From Clostridium saudiense (lineage in GTDB: Bacteria > Bacillota > Clostridia > Clostridiales > Clostridiaceae), in the NCBI RefSeq assembly GCF_000577815.1, contig NZ_CBYM010000015.1, positions 20,151-84,150 of the forward strand: a stretch of DNA of 64,000 nt, given 5' to 3'. Positions 46,657-56,228 of this stretch are shown piece after piece. The notes under the pieces were generated by a model, which worked only from the letters and a program-made list of their open reading frames with translations, had not been told where the DNA came from and ran no database searches. The position numbers and the translations under genes are program-made. The number at the start of each line of letters is the position of its first letter. Within the stretch, counting starts at the first letter, position 1.

Positions 46657-47678
46657 GAATAATTGGGGCCACAGGATATGTTGGAGTTGAATTATTAAGG
46701 CTTTTACTTAATCATGATGATGTTATAGTTACAGCTATCTCCTCTTCTACTTTTAAAGATGAGGAGATAAGCTCTGTATACAGAAGCTTTTTTAATAAAA
46801 CAACTTTGATATGTGAAGATAAAAGTGAAGTTATCAATAAATGTGATGTAATATTTACTGCTCTTCCTCATGGTTTAAGTGAAGAAATTGCAGCAGAAGC
46901 AATAAGCAAAAATAAGAAGGTAATAGATTTAGGGGCTGATTTTAGATTAAATTCTGAAGAATCTTATGAAGAATGGTATGGAAAGAAATTTGCTTGCAAA
47001 TCTCTTCATCCTCAAAGCATTTATGGATTACCAGAATTTAATGGTTCTAAAATCAAAGAATATAATATAGTTGCTAATCCAGGTTGTTATCCAACAAGTA
47101 TTTCACTTGGACTTATGCCACTACTAAAAAATAATTTAATTAATACTACAAATATAATTTGTGATTCAAAATCTGGAATTACTGGAGCTGGAAGAGGTCT
47201 TTCACTAAAGACGCATTTTGCAGAAGCAAATGAAAATTTTACAGCTTATGGAATTGGAAGTCATAGACATACTCCTGAAATAGAAGAAACATTGTCCTAT
47301 ATGGCAAATGAATGTGTAGAAGTAACATTTACACCTCATCTATTACCAATCAATCGCGGAATATTATCTACAATTTACTGCGAAACTAAAGATAATCTTA
47401 CCTTAGAAAAAATCCATGAAATATATACGAAACAATACGAAAATGAAGAATTTGTACATGTATTACCATTAGGTAACACTGCCGAGATAAAACATGTAAA
47501 ATATACTAACAACTGTCATATATCTCTTCATCAAAATTATAGAAAAGATAAGTTAATTATAGTTAGTGTTATCGACAATATGGTTAAAGGAGCTGCTGGA
47601 CAAGCTATTCAAAATATGAATATTATATTAGGTTTACCTCAAAATACTGGACTTAAACTAATAGCTCCAAGCTTTTAA
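46644..47678 (+). CDS. argC: N-acetyl-gamma-glutamyl-phosphate reductase
   Basis: 344 aa. It reduces acetylglutamyl phosphate to the semialdehyde with [22 protein letters not shown] is the dinucleotide-binding loop, and [15 protein letters not shown] has the catalytic Cys; HRHTPEIEE has a conserved His. The start overlaps the end of argH, with AAGGAG inside argH. Confidence 0.97.
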   Translation: MFKVGIIGATGYVGVELLRLLLNHDDVIVTAISSSTFKDEEISSVYRSFFNKTTLICEDKSEVINKCDVIFTALPHGLSEEIAAEAISKNKKVIDLGADFRLNSEESYEEWYGKKFACKSLHPQSIYGLPEFNGSKIKEYNIVANPGCYPTSISLGLMPLLKNNLINTTNIICDSKSGITGAGRGLSLKTHFAEANENFTAYGIGSHRHTPEIEETLSYMANECVEVTFTPHLLPINRGILSTIYCETKDNLTLEKIHEIYTKQYENEEFVHVLPLGNTAEIKHVKYTNNCHISLHQNYRKDKLIIVSVIDNMVKGAAGQAIQNMNIILGLPQNTGLKLIAPSF

Positions 47679-47697
47679 TTAAAGGATGTGTAATTTT

Positions 47698-48927
47698 ATG
47701 ATTAATATAGATGAAAATTTAACTGTAACTTCTCCTGTTGGTTTCAAAGCTTCAGGAATTCATTGTGGATTAAAAAAAAGTTTATTAAAAAAAGATTTAG
47801 CTTTAATATACTCTGATGTTGTTGCTACTTCTTGTGGAGTATATACCAAAAATAAAGTTAAGGGTGCTCCTCTTACTATAACCAAGCAGCACTTAGTTAA
47901 TAAAAAGGCTCAAGCAATAATAGTTAATAGTGGAAATGCCAACACTTGTAATGGTGATGATGGCTTAGCTAAAGCAAAAAAAATGGCTACTCTTTGTGCT
48001 AAAGAATTAAGTATAAAAAATGATGATGTTCTTGTTGCTTCTACTGGTGTAATCGGTGTTCCTTTGAATATAGATGCAATAAAAGATGGAATTCCTCAAC
48101 TAGTTGGAAGTTTATCATCTAATATTGAATCTGCTAAAAATGCATCTATGGCTATTATGACTACAGATACTATTGAAAAGCAAGCAGGAGTAGAAATTGA
48201 GCTTAATGGTAAAAAAGTTACTATAGCTGCAATGGCTAAAGGATCTGGAATGATTCATCCAAACATGGCTACTATGCTTTCTTTTATAACAACAGACCTT
48301 TCTATATCCCCTTCTCTACTTAAAGAAGCCTTAAAACAAAGTGTTAATGTTTCTTACAATAGAATAAGTGTTGATGGTGATTCCAGCACTAATGATATGG
48401 TGTTAATTATGGCAAATGGTCTTGCCCATAATGAAACTATAACTGAAAAAAATGATGATTATAATTTATTTTTAGAAGCATTAACAGCTTTAAATATTTA
48501 TATATCAAAGAAAATAGCCAAGGATGGTGAAGGTGCCACCAAACTTATAGAATGTACTGTAAAAAATGCATTATCAATAGAAGATGCAGAAACTCTTTCT
48601 AAAAGTGTAGTTACGTCAAGCCTTGTTAAAGCAGCTATGTTTGGTAGTGATGCTAACTGGGGAAGAATTCTTTGTGCTTTAGGATACTCTAATATAGATT
48701 TCGATCCTGAAAAAGTAGATGTTTCTTTTGCTAGTGAAACTGGAACAATATTAGTTTGTAAAGCTGGTTCTCCAGTAAACTTTGATGAAAAAAAAGCAAA
48801 GGAAATTCTATTACAAAATGAAGTCAAAATTTTAGTTAATATGAATTTAGGCTCTTCTGAAGTAACAACTTGGGGCTGTGATTTAACTTATGATTACGTA
48901 AAAATAAACGGGGATTACCGTAGTTAA
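47698..48927 (+). CDS. argJ: Glutamate N-acetyltransferase/amino-acid acetyltransferase (bifunctional ArgJ)
   Basis: 409 aa. It moves the acetyl group from acetylornithine to glutamate and so recycles it. MAKGSGMIHPNMATMLSF carries the self-cleavage site, with the nucleophilic Thr in ATML; GDGEGATKLIE and GSDANWGRIL are also conserved. The ATG at 47698 is used because AAAGGATG lies 9 nt before it; an earlier ATG overlaps that site. No argA or argE is needed when ArgJ is present, and none is seen. Confidence 0.97.
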   Translation: MINIDENLTVTSPVGFKASGIHCGLKKSLLKKDLALIYSDVVATSCGVYTKNKVKGAPLTITKQHLVNKKAQAIIVNSGNANTCNGDDGLAKAKKMATLCAKELSIKNDDVLVASTGVIGVPLNIDAIKDGIPQLVGSLSSNIESAKNASMAIMTTDTIEKQAGVEIELNGKKVTIAAMAKGSGMIHPNMATMLSFITTDLSISPSLLKEALKQSVNVSYNRISVDGDSSTNDMVLIMANGLAHNETITEKNDDYNLFLEALTALNIYISKKIAKDGEGATKLIECTVKNALSIEDAETLSKSVVTSSLVKAAMFGSDANWGRILCALGYSNIDFDPEKVDVSFASETGTILVCKAGSPVNFDEKKAKEILLQNEVKILVNMNLGSSEVTTWGCDLTYDYVKINGDYRS

Positions 48928-48947
48928 GAATACTTTATTATGTTTTA

Positions 48948-48975
48948 GAGTTAAATTTTATTAATGATTTAACTC
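48948..48975 (+). other. Hairpin in the argJ-argB gap
   Basis: GAGTTAAA pairs with TTTAACTC around a 12-nt loop inside the 107-nt gap in the operon. No U run follows, so it is unlikely to be a full terminator. It may mark mRNA processing. Confidence 0.5.
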
Positions 48976-49034
48976 CTGAATGACACAGTAAATTTAGATA
49001 ATTTCTAAAAACGAATATCTAGGAGGGAAAGTAA

Positions 49035-49889
49035 TTGAATTACACTCAACATGCAAATATATTAGTTCAAGCATTACCTTATATTCAAGAATACTATGGT
49101 AAAACCATTGTCATAAAGTATGGCGGAAATGCTATGATTAACGATAATCTTACTCAAACTGTAATTAATGATATTATCTTAATGAAATGTATTGGTATTA
49201 ATCCAATAATAGTTCATGGTGGAGGCCCTGATATTAGTAATACATTAACTAAAATGAATCACGAAAGTAAATTTATAAATGGATTAAGATATACTGACGA
49301 AACTACAATAAACGTTGCTCAAATGGTTTTAGCTGGAAAGGTTAATAAGGATTTAGTAAAACTTATAGAAAAAGATGGTGGAAAAGCTATTGGTTTATCT
49401 GGAATTGATGGTTCATTGATTAAAGCTAAAAAATTAAAAATCGGAGTTGATTTGGGATATGTTGGCGAAATAACTTCTGTAAATACAGAACTTTTATATT
49501 TAGCTATGAACTCTGGCTTTATCCCTGTAGTTTCTTCTATCGCTATTGGTGAAAATGATAATAATAGCTATAACATTAATGCAGATACTTGTGCTTCTAA
49601 GATCGCATCTGCATTAAAAGCTGAAAAATTAATTTTACTAACCGATGTTCCTGGTGTAATGACTGACCCTAGTGATTCATCCACTTTAATTTCAACATTA
49701 AGATTACATCAAATTCCTAAATTAACTGTAGATAAAGTAATTAATGGTGGTATGATTCCTAAAATAAGCTGCTGTGTTGAATCTGTTCGAATGGGAGTTA
49801 AAAAAGCCCATATAATCGATGGAAGAATCGAGCACTCCCTACTACTTGAACTTTTATCCGAAAAAGGAATTGGAACGGAAATTTATTAA
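49035..49889 (+). CDS. argB: Acetylglutamate kinase
   Basis: 284 aa. It phosphorylates N-acetylglutamate. IVIKYGGNAMIN is the nucleotide loop, IVHGGGPDIS the substrate loop, and NGGMIPKISCCVESV the C-terminal signature. It starts with TTG, 7 nt after AGGAGGG. The N-terminal helix (MNYTQHANILVQALPYIQEYYG) is of the length found in arginine-sensitive hexameric forms, so feedback inhibition by arginine is possible. Confidence 0.97.
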   Translation: MNYTQHANILVQALPYIQEYYGKTIVIKYGGNAMINDNLTQTVINDIILMKCIGINPIIVHGGGPDISNTLTKMNHESKFINGLRYTDETTINVAQMVLAGKVNKDLVKLIEKDGGKAIGLSGIDGSLIKAKKLKIGVDLGYVGEITSVNTELLYLAMNSGFIPVVSSIAIGENDNNSYNINADTCASKIASALKAEKLILLTDVPGVMTDPSDSSTLISTLRLHQIPKLTVDKVINGGMIPKISCCVESVRMGVKKAHIIDGRIEHSLLLELLSEKGIGTEIY

Positions 49890-49905
49890 AAAGGAGGAAG
49901 TAAAA

Positions 49906-51075
49906 TTGACATTGCTTGAACAACAAAAAGAATACTTGATGAATACTTATGCAACACTTCCAATTGAAATATCACATGGTGAAGGTTCATATTTATATGA
50001 CATTAATGATAAAAAATATATAGATTTTACTAGTGGAATTGGTGTTAATTCCTTAGGATATAATAACGCCCTCTGGAAAGAAGCAATTACTTCTCAATTA
50101 AATTCTTTCCAACATCTATCTAATATTTTTTCAAATGGTTCTACAATTGCTTTAGCTAAAAAACTTACTGAACTTTCTGGAATGAGTAAGGCTTTCTTTG
50201 CTAACTCTGGTGCTGAAGCAAATGAATGTGCTATTAAACTTGCTAGAAAATATAGCTTTAACAAATATGGACAAGGTAGAGGTACTATTCTTTCACTAAA
50301 GCAATCCTTTCATGGAAGAACTTTAGCTACATTAACTGCTACTGGCCAAGATAAATTCCATAATTACTTCTTCCCTTTTCCAGAAGGATTTGACTATGTA
50401 ATTGCAAATTCAATATCTGACTTAAAAGAAAAACTTACTTCAGATGTTTGCGCAATAATGATGGAAGCTATTCAAGGAGAAGGTGGAGTTCATCCTTTAG
50501 ATAAAGATTTTATTTTAGAAGCTTGTAAATTAGCTAAGGATAATGATGTATTAGTTATATTCGATGAGGTTCAATGCGGTATTGCAAGAACAGGTAATTT
50601 ATTTGGATATAATAGCTTTAATATTACTCCAGATATAGTTACTTGTGCAAAGGGACTTGGAGCTGGACTTCCTATAGGTGCTGTTTTATGTAATGAAAAT
50701 CTTTCAACTACCTTTGTGCCTGGAGATCATGGTTCTACTTTTGGTGGTAATCCAGTAGTTTGTGCAGGTGGATTATCTGTTTTAAATCAGCTTTGCAACA
50801 CAGACTCCTACAATGAAATTATATATAAAGGCGAATATATAAAACAATCTATTTTAAATGAAAATATTAAAATTGTTAAAGATGTTAGAGGCTTAGGGTT
50901 AATGCTTGGTATCGAAATTTATGGTGATTCTTCTATTATTCAAAATAAGGCACTTGAAAAAGGACTACTTGTATTAACTGCCGGTAAAAATGTAATTAGA
51001 CTATTACCACCACTAAACATCACTATGGAAGATGTAAAAACTGGAGTAGACACGCTAGTATCAGTTTTGAGTTAA
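49906..51075 (+). CDS. argD: Acetylornithine aminotransferase
   Basis: 389 aa. It is a class III PLP aminotransferase. FFANSGAEANECAIKLAR binds cofactor phosphate, VIFDEVQCGIARTG is the PLP ring region, and TCAKGLGAGLPIGAV has the PLP Lys; HGSTFGGNPVVCAG follows. TTG at 49906 is the start, 8 nt after GGAGG; a longer open frame upstream overlaps argB and is not used. The last codons and stop run into the start of repeat copy D. Confidence 0.96.
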   Translation: MTLLEQQKEYLMNTYATLPIEISHGEGSYLYDINDKKYIDFTSGIGVNSLGYNNALWKEAITSQLNSFQHLSNIFSNGSTIALAKKLTELSGMSKAFFANSGAEANECAIKLARKYSFNKYGQGRGTILSLKQSFHGRTLATLTATGQDKFHNYFFPFPEGFDYVIANSISDLKEKLTSDVCAIMMEAIQGEGGVHPLDKDFILEACKLAKDNDVLVIFDEVQCGIARTGNLFGYNSFNITPDIVTCAKGLGAGLPIGAVLCNENLSTTFVPGDHGSTFGGNPVVCAGGLSVLNQLCNTDSYNEIIYKGEYIKQSILNENIKIVKDVRGLGLMLGIEIYGDSSIIQNKALEKGLLVLTAGKNVIRLLPPLNITMEDVKTGVDTLVSVLS

Positions 51076-51169
51076 TAGTTTTTAGTTAATAATATTTTTC
51101 AAATTCAGCCAATTTGAATTTATTCCTTAACTATTAACCATAATTCTTAACTACTAACTCTTAACTATA
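51064..51169. repeat. Dispersed two-hairpin intergenic repeat, copy D
   Basis: The left end TTTTGAGTTAATAGTT matches copy C and contains the argD stop codon. Hairpin 2 is AAATTCA/TGAATTT (51101-51121). The right end is CCTTAACTATTAACC and further TTAACTA-like units. Hairpin 1 is missing. It lies inside the arg operon. Confidence 0.7.
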
Positions 51170-51187
51170 AAAAAGGGGGCATTTTTT

Positions 51188-52108
51188 ATGAATAAAGACT
51201 TATTACGTATGGATAATCTTTCTAAAGAGGAAATTTTAGATATATTAAATCTTGCTGATCAATTAAAATATGAAAGAAAACATGGTATCGACCATCCTTT
51301 ACTTAAAGGTAAATCATTAGGTATGATTTTCGAAAAAGCTTCAACTCGTACAAGAGTGTCTTTTGAAGTTGGAATGTATCAACTTGGTGGGCATCCTCTA
51401 TTTTTAAGCTCAAAGGATCTTCAAATAGGTCGTGGGGAACCTATTCAAGATACAGCCAGAGTTTTATCTAGATATTTAGATGGAATTATGATTAGAACTT
51501 TTTCACAGAAAGGAATTGAAACTTTAGCTGAGTGTTCTTCTATTCCAATAATTAATGGATTAACAGATGAAGAACATCCATGTCAAGTATTGGCGGATTT
51601 AATGACTATTAGGGAGAAAAAGCTTATATTAGAAGGTTTAAAAGTTGCTTACATCGGTGATGGAAATAACATGTGTAACTCTTTGATAGTAGGTTGCTTA
51701 ACCATTGGAATGCACTTATCAATAGCAAATCCAATAGGATATAAACCTCCACAATATTATACAGATAAGGGTCTAGAGTTAGCAAAAGAAAACAATGTTT
51801 CTTTTATAATGACAGAAAATCCTGAAGATGCTGTAGTTGATGCTGATGTTATAATTACTGATGTTTGGGCTAGTATGGGACAAGAAGATGAAGCTAAAAA
51901 AAGACAAATTGCATTTAAAGGCTATCAAGTAAATAGTGATTTAATGAAACTTGCTAAAGCTGATGCAATAGTTCTTCACTGCCTTCCTGCTCATAGAGAA
52001 GAAGAAATTACTGAAGATGTTCTTGAAGCTAATTCTGATGTTATATTTGAAGAAGCTGAAAACAGACTTCATGCACAAAAAGCAGTTTTAGTAAAATTAT
52101 TATCATAA
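51188..52108 (+). CDS. argF: Ornithine carbamoyltransferase
   Basis: 306 aa. It makes citrulline from ornithine and carbamoyl phosphate. EKASTRTRVSFEVG is the carbamoyl-phosphate site, DEEHPCQVLADLMTI the second block, and VLHCLPAHREEEI the ornithine loop with the catalytic Cys. AAGGGGGC lies before the ATG. It is last in the operon and is followed by a strong terminator. Biosynthetic context argues against a catabolic (arginine deiminase) role. Confidence 0.97.
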   Translation: MNKDLLRMDNLSKEEILDILNLADQLKYERKHGIDHPLLKGKSLGMIFEKASTRTRVSFEVGMYQLGGHPLFLSSKDLQIGRGEPIQDTARVLSRYLDGIMIRTFSQKGIETLAECSSIPIINGLTDEEHPCQVLADLMTIREKKLILEGLKVAYIGDGNNMCNSLIVGCLTIGMHLSIANPIGYKPPQYYTDKGLELAKENNVSFIMTENPEDAVVDADVIITDVWASMGQEDEAKKRQIAFKGYQVNSDLMKLAKADAIVLHCLPAHREEEITEDVLEANSDVIFEEAENRLHAQKAVLVKLLS

Positions 52109-52136
52109 AAGGCAGGACTATTAAGTCCCGCCTTTT
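52107..52136. terminator. Bidirectional terminator between argF and the nucleoid-protein gene
   Basis: A 13-position stem (52107-52119 with 52124-52136, one mismatch) with an ATTA loop is followed by a T-rich tract on the plus strand. Confidence 0.9.
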
Positions 52137-53175
52137 ATTTTTCTATGTAATTTATGACATGTTTAATTATCATATTGATACTTCCATCACCATTACGTTG
52201 AATTTCAAACTTAGAATCATCATGGTAAGCTTCTTCATTTATATATAAATCAATATCCTTATCAATCTTAAGTCTTACTCTCTTAAGTTTCTTTTCTACC
52301 CATGCCTTATCTACAGACACTTCATTTTCTAATCCATTGCCCTTCATAAATATTTCAAAATCCTGTTTTTGAGTAGGATTATCTTTAAATAATTCTTTAG
52401 AAACTTCTTCTATGTTAATAGAATCCTCTTCTTTAAGCTTACTTTTTATTGTTGTTCTTATTTTCTCTGCTTGTTCAGCATTTTCACTAACATTACTTCT
52501 AGTCCAAGCTTCTGAAGCTTTTAAGAATGTCTTTGTCATATCTCTTTTATTTGCTACAATGCTACATCCTAAAAAACTATTCATAAAATAATTTGCACCA
52601 TATTCATCATCATCATTAGACTTCTTTTGCTTATCAATAACATATAAATCAAATACGTTATCTTCTCTTATTGGTTTAATAAATGCTGCTTTTTGAATTC
52701 TTTGACTACTTGCTGGAAGACCAGCTGCTTGAGGTACTATTCCTATCCCTATCTTGTCATTAACAAATTCAACTGAATGAGTAAAATTCTTTACGTAATC
52801 CATCTTTAGTATCCCTATCATAGGTCCAACATCTGTAACTAATGAAACTATTATTAAATCACATGATGGAATATTAACATTCCCCTTCATTATCAAAAAT
52901 AATTGTCTTGCAAGCTCCTTAGATAATCCTAAAATATCTGAATCTACACCATTCAAATAATCCTGTACTATTTCTTTAACTATGTTTCTTTCAGAATTAA
53001 ATACTGCTGTTTTTAACTCTTCATCTTTTAAACACTTTTCAATATGCTTATGTAAAAATTTATAAATATCTTCGGTTAGTTCTAATGTATATTCATTTAA
53101 TACTGGTTCTGATGAATTATTATCAAGAATATGTATTACTGCTTCCTGAATATTTATATCATTAATATATTCCAA
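52135..53175 (-). CDS. Nucleoid-associated protein, NdpA/YejK family
   Basis: 346 aa. It begins EYINDINIQEAVIHILDNNS, the family start, and continues with LFLIMKGNVNIPSCDLIIVSL and GILKMDYVKNFTHSVEF. It is thought to bind DNA in the nucleoid; a relative in E. coli is the 37-kDa nucleoid protein. The charged C-terminal third (about 250-346) is variable. The start is TTG, 6 nt after GAGGTG. Confidence 0.85.
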   Translation of the reverse strand: MEYINDINIQEAVIHILDNNSSEPVLNEYTLELTEDIYKFLHKHIEKCLKDEELKTAVFNSERNIVKEIVQDYLNGVDSDILGLSKELARQLFLIMKGNVNIPSCDLIIVSLVTDVGPMIGILKMDYVKNFTHSVEFVNDKIGIGIVPQAAGLPASSQRIQKAAFIKPIREDNVFDLYVIDKQKKSNDDDEYGANYFMNSFLGCSIVANKRDMTKTFLKASEAWTRSNVSENAEQAEKIRTTIKSKLKEEDSINIEEVSKELFKDNPTQKQDFEIFMKGNGLENEVSVDKAWVEKKLKRVRLKIDKDIDLYINEEAYHDDSKFEIQRNGDGSINMIIKHVINYIEK

Positions 53176-53243
53176 AATATCACCTCTAAAAATATACTAC
53201 AATCAATTTTTTCTTTCAAAATATTATATCATTAAACTTCATC

Positions 53244-54143
53244 TTATTTATTTAAAAAATTGTTTTTACCATATTCTATACTATACTTTTTAAATAAATT
53301 TACAGATGGTGTTAAATATCTATTTTTTAATGTTGCTAAATATATAAACCTTTCATGCTTTGGATTTATTATAGGTAATACTTTTACATTATAATACTTT
53401 AATGATGATATTTTAGGAACTACTGCTATTCCATAATTTATTTCAACTAATCCAGCAACAGCATTATCTTCTTCAACTTCACAAATTATATTAGGATTAA
53501 TATCAACTTCTTTAAATAAATCCGATATTAATGATCTAATTCCACTTTTTTCACTAAATCCTATAAAAGGATAATTACCTACTTCACTTAAATCTATAAA
53601 TTCATTTTTTGCCAAAGGATGCTCATTTGATACTATTACAACTAACTCTTCGTTTGCAATTGGTATAAATTCAATATCCGGTTCATCATCTACTAATGAA
53701 CAAAAGACCATATCATATTTTTCTTCTTTCAAATCTTTGATTAGTGATTGGGTTGTTCCTTGACCAAATAAAAATTTTATATTCTTATTTTCATCTGCAT
53801 TAGTAAAGTTTTTTATTAACTTTGGTACAAAATTAGGTCCTAATGTATAAATATAACCTAATTCAATTGTACCTGTAGATACATTAGTAAGTTCCTTTAA
53901 TTTTTTCTCTCCTCTTTCTAATTCACTTAGTGCTTTATCTACATATTCATAATAAATTTTTCCATACTTAGTTAATTTAATGTTTCTACCTTGTTTTTCA
54001 AAAAGATAAGTCCCCAAATCTTTTTCGAGTGCAGACATAGCATGACTTAAACTTGGTTGGGTTATAGATAATTCTTCTGCTGCTTGAGTATAATGCTCTA
54101 ACTTTGCTAGTACTCTAAAATAACTTAAATGATTTAAATTCAT
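53244..54143 (-). CDS. LysR-family transcriptional regulator
   Basis: 299 aa. The N-terminal winged helix (about 1-60: MNLNHLSYFRVLAKLEHYTQ, then AAEELSITQPSLSHAMSALE) is followed by a linker helix and a periplasmic-binding-like effector domain (about 88-295, TGTIELGYIYTLGPNFVP). It diverges from the MFS transporter gene and probably controls it. The ATG at 54143 follows AAAGGAG; an earlier TTG is also in frame. Confidence 0.92.
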   Translation of the reverse strand: MNLNHLSYFRVLAKLEHYTQAAEELSITQPSLSHAMSALEKDLGTYLFEKQGRNIKLTKYGKIYYEYVDKALSELERGEKKLKELTNVSTGTIELGYIYTLGPNFVPKLIKNFTNADENKNIKFLFGQGTTQSLIKDLKEEKYDMVFCSLVDDEPDIEFIPIANEELVVIVSNEHPLAKNEFIDLSEVGNYPFIGFSEKSGIRSLISDLFKEVDINPNIICEVEEDNAVAGLVEINYGIAVVPKISSLKYYNVKVLPIINPKHERFIYLATLKNRYLTPSVNLFKKYSIEYGKNNFLNK

Positions 54144-54237
54144 AAATATACTCCTTTCCATTTTTGATATTGTTGTTTGTTAATATACAAACTTATTTAA
54201 AATTATGCTTTCTTACTTAATTCTAAATTATTATATC

Positions 54238-54251
54238 ATATCTATAGATAT
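54238..54251. promoter_or_regulatory. Palindrome in the LysR-MFS intergenic region
   Basis: ATATCTATAGATAT is a perfect 14-bp palindrome in the 234-nt divergent gap. This is where a LysR operator is expected. AT-rich DNA makes chance palindromes common. Confidence 0.4.
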
Positions 54252-54377
54252 TTTCTATAAATATTCAAAAAAATATGTATTAGAATAATTGAAAATATTA
54301 TATTAAAATTTATCTTGTAAAATAAATATGGAACTTATACATAACAACGTTAAATTTTTATCAAAAGGAGTATTAAA

Positions 54378-55607
54378 ATGCAAAATACACTTACAAAAAA
54401 CAAGTATTTGCCTACGGCATTATCTATGTATATTAACTACTTTATACATGGTATGGGTTGTATAATATTAGCCCAAAATATTGATTTCTTAATGGAACAA
54501 TTTAACACTAATAACGCTGGAGTATCTTATGTTATCTCAGCACTTGGATTAGGTAGATTAATTGTTTTATTTGTCTCTGGTATATTATCAGATAAATATG
54601 GTAGAAAACCATTCGTACTTTTAGGTATGGGAACTTATGTATTATTCATGGGTGGTATATTAATTAGTAATAATGTTACAATGGCATTCTTCTTTGCTTT
54701 ATTAGCTGGTATGGCTAACTCATTCATGGATGCTGGTACTTATCCTGCATTAACTGAATGTTTCCCTGAAGCATCAGGAAGTGCTAACGTTGCAATAAAA
54801 GCATTTATCTCAGCTGGTCAATTCGTATTACCATGGATAATAAGCTTCTTAATTGCTAACAATCTTTACTTTGGATGGTCATTCATCTTCTGTATCGTAG
54901 TATTCTTAATAAACGGATTATTTATATTCAAACTTAAATTCCCTGAATTTAAGGCTGTTGAAAAAAGCGAAGCTACTACAGAAGAAAAAGTTGAATCTAC
55001 TGTTAAGGCTAACTTCTGGATTGAAGGTATCTGCTTAATCTTAATTGGATTTACTGCTACTGCAACATTCCAAATAATCGCAAACTGGTTACCATCATTC
55101 GCAAGAGAAGTTGCTGGTGTTGAGCAAACAGTTTCATTAAAATTAATAAGTATCTACAGTACTGGTTCAATAGTATCTGTATTTGTTACTTCAATATTAG
55201 TTGCTAAATGGATCAAACAAGTTAGATTTACATTTGTTTACCCATTAATATCTTTAATAATGTTAACAGTACTTTGGATGTTCCCAAGCACTATTACTTG
55301 CGTAGTTGCAGCATTCGTAATTGGATTCTCTGCTGCAGGTGGAGTTTTACAACTTGCTTTAACTTCAATGTCAGAATTATTCCCATCAAGCAAGGGTAAA
55401 ATTACTGGTATAGTGTTTACAGCTTCAAGTATAGCTTCTACTGTAGTTCCAAGTATCACTGGTATATTAGCAGATATAAACTTAAGTCACGTAATATTAT
55501 TTGATATCGGAGTAACTGCTTTAGGTGTTGTATTAGCACTTATCGTTAACATAAGATATAATATAGTTAAAAAAAATGAATTAGAAGCTGCTAATAAAGC
55601 TGCTTAA
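54378..55607 (+). CDS. MFS transporter
   Basis: 409 aa with 12 predicted membrane helices. GILSDKYGRKPFVLLG between helices 2 and 3 is the MFS motif A, and FMDAGTYPALTECFPE in helix 5 resembles carbohydrate or organic-anion carriers. A central cytoplasmic loop (EKSEATTEEKVESTVKAN) splits the two halves. The substrate is not known. Codon choice is more biased than that of neighbours, which suggests good expression. It diverges from a LysR gene and has its own terminator. Confidence 0.9.
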   Translation: MQNTLTKNKYLPTALSMYINYFIHGMGCIILAQNIDFLMEQFNTNNAGVSYVISALGLGRLIVLFVSGILSDKYGRKPFVLLGMGTYVLFMGGILISNNVTMAFFFALLAGMANSFMDAGTYPALTECFPEASGSANVAIKAFISAGQFVLPWIISFLIANNLYFGWSFIFCIVVFLINGLFIFKLKFPEFKAVEKSEATTEEKVESTVKANFWIEGICLILIGFTATATFQIIANWLPSFAREVAGVEQTVSLKLISIYSTGSIVSVFVTSILVAKWIKQVRFTFVYPLISLIMLTVLWMFPSTITCVVAAFVIGFSAAGGVLQLALTSMSELFPSSKGKITGIVFTASSIASTVVPSITGILADINLSHVILFDIGVTALGVVLALIVNIRYNIVKKNELEAANKAA

Positions 55608-55614
55608 TATATTT

Positions 55615-55650
55615 AAAAGAGATTGTATAAAAATGTACAATCTCTTTTTT
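55615..55650 (+). terminator. Terminator of the MFS gene
   Basis: A perfect 13-bp stem (55615-55627 with 55636-55648) with an 8-nt loop ends in six T. Confidence 0.92.
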
Positions 55651-55817
55651 GATTAACTAAATACCTATCTTATTATTACTACTTGAATTACTAAAACTAT
55701 AAACTTTAAAAATAAATATAATTTATACACTAAAAAATTTATTTTACTTTTTAACATTCTAAAACATCATAAATATAATAAATATATAATGTATTAATGA
55801 ATTTAGGAGTCAAAATA

Positions 55818-56066
55818 ATGTATAAAGTTGAAATTAAAGAATTAGGTGAAAGCAAGGTTTCCCTCTGTAAAATAATACCTCATATAGACTATAAGGATTT
55901 ATATAATTTAGTTAAACCATATACAAATCAAGTACACCTATCTTTCTCCCTTCCGAATAATTGCCCTAACGGCAAAGAATGGGGAAATATATATGCATCT
56001 CAACAAGTCATTGGCCAAATAAAAATGACTTATATTGAAGAAGAACATGATTCTTCATCTAATTAA
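55818..56066 (+). CDS. Small hypothetical protein
   Basis: 82 aa, not recognised. It begins MYKVEIKELGESKVSLCKI and looks like a small alpha/beta domain with an acidic tail (EEEHDSSSN). The ATG at 55818 is preceded by TTAGGAG; an earlier in-frame ATG lies upstream of that site. It is alone, with its own terminator. Confidence 0.65.
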   Translation: MYKVEIKELGESKVSLCKIIPHIDYKDLYNLVKPYTNQVHLSFSLPNNCPNGKEWGNIYASQQVIGQIKMTYIEEEHDSSSN

Positions 56067-56080
56067 TTACTTAAATAAAA

Positions 56081-56129
56081 AAACTATAGAGTAAATATTA
56101 CAAACATATTACCCTATAGTTATTTTTTA
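56081..56129 (+). terminator. Terminator of the small 55818 gene
   Basis: AACTATAG pairs with CTATAGTT, with a few more inner pairs, followed by ATTTTTT. Confidence 0.75.
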
Positions 56130-56228
56130 GTTTAAATAACATCTATTCTATATTTTTTTGTCATCCACATAATACTGCGTACTTTGTAACTACAGTAAAT
56201 TACTCTAATGTCTTTTTGAAATTAGAAT

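Noticed and set aside
48498..48827. 109-aa minus-strand ORF inside argJ
   Set aside because: It lies wholly in the arginine operon on the wrong strand and shows no family features.
49819..49905. N-terminal extension of argD overlapping argB
   Set aside because: The extension matches no aminotransferase, and a proper GGAGG-TTG start lies at 49906.
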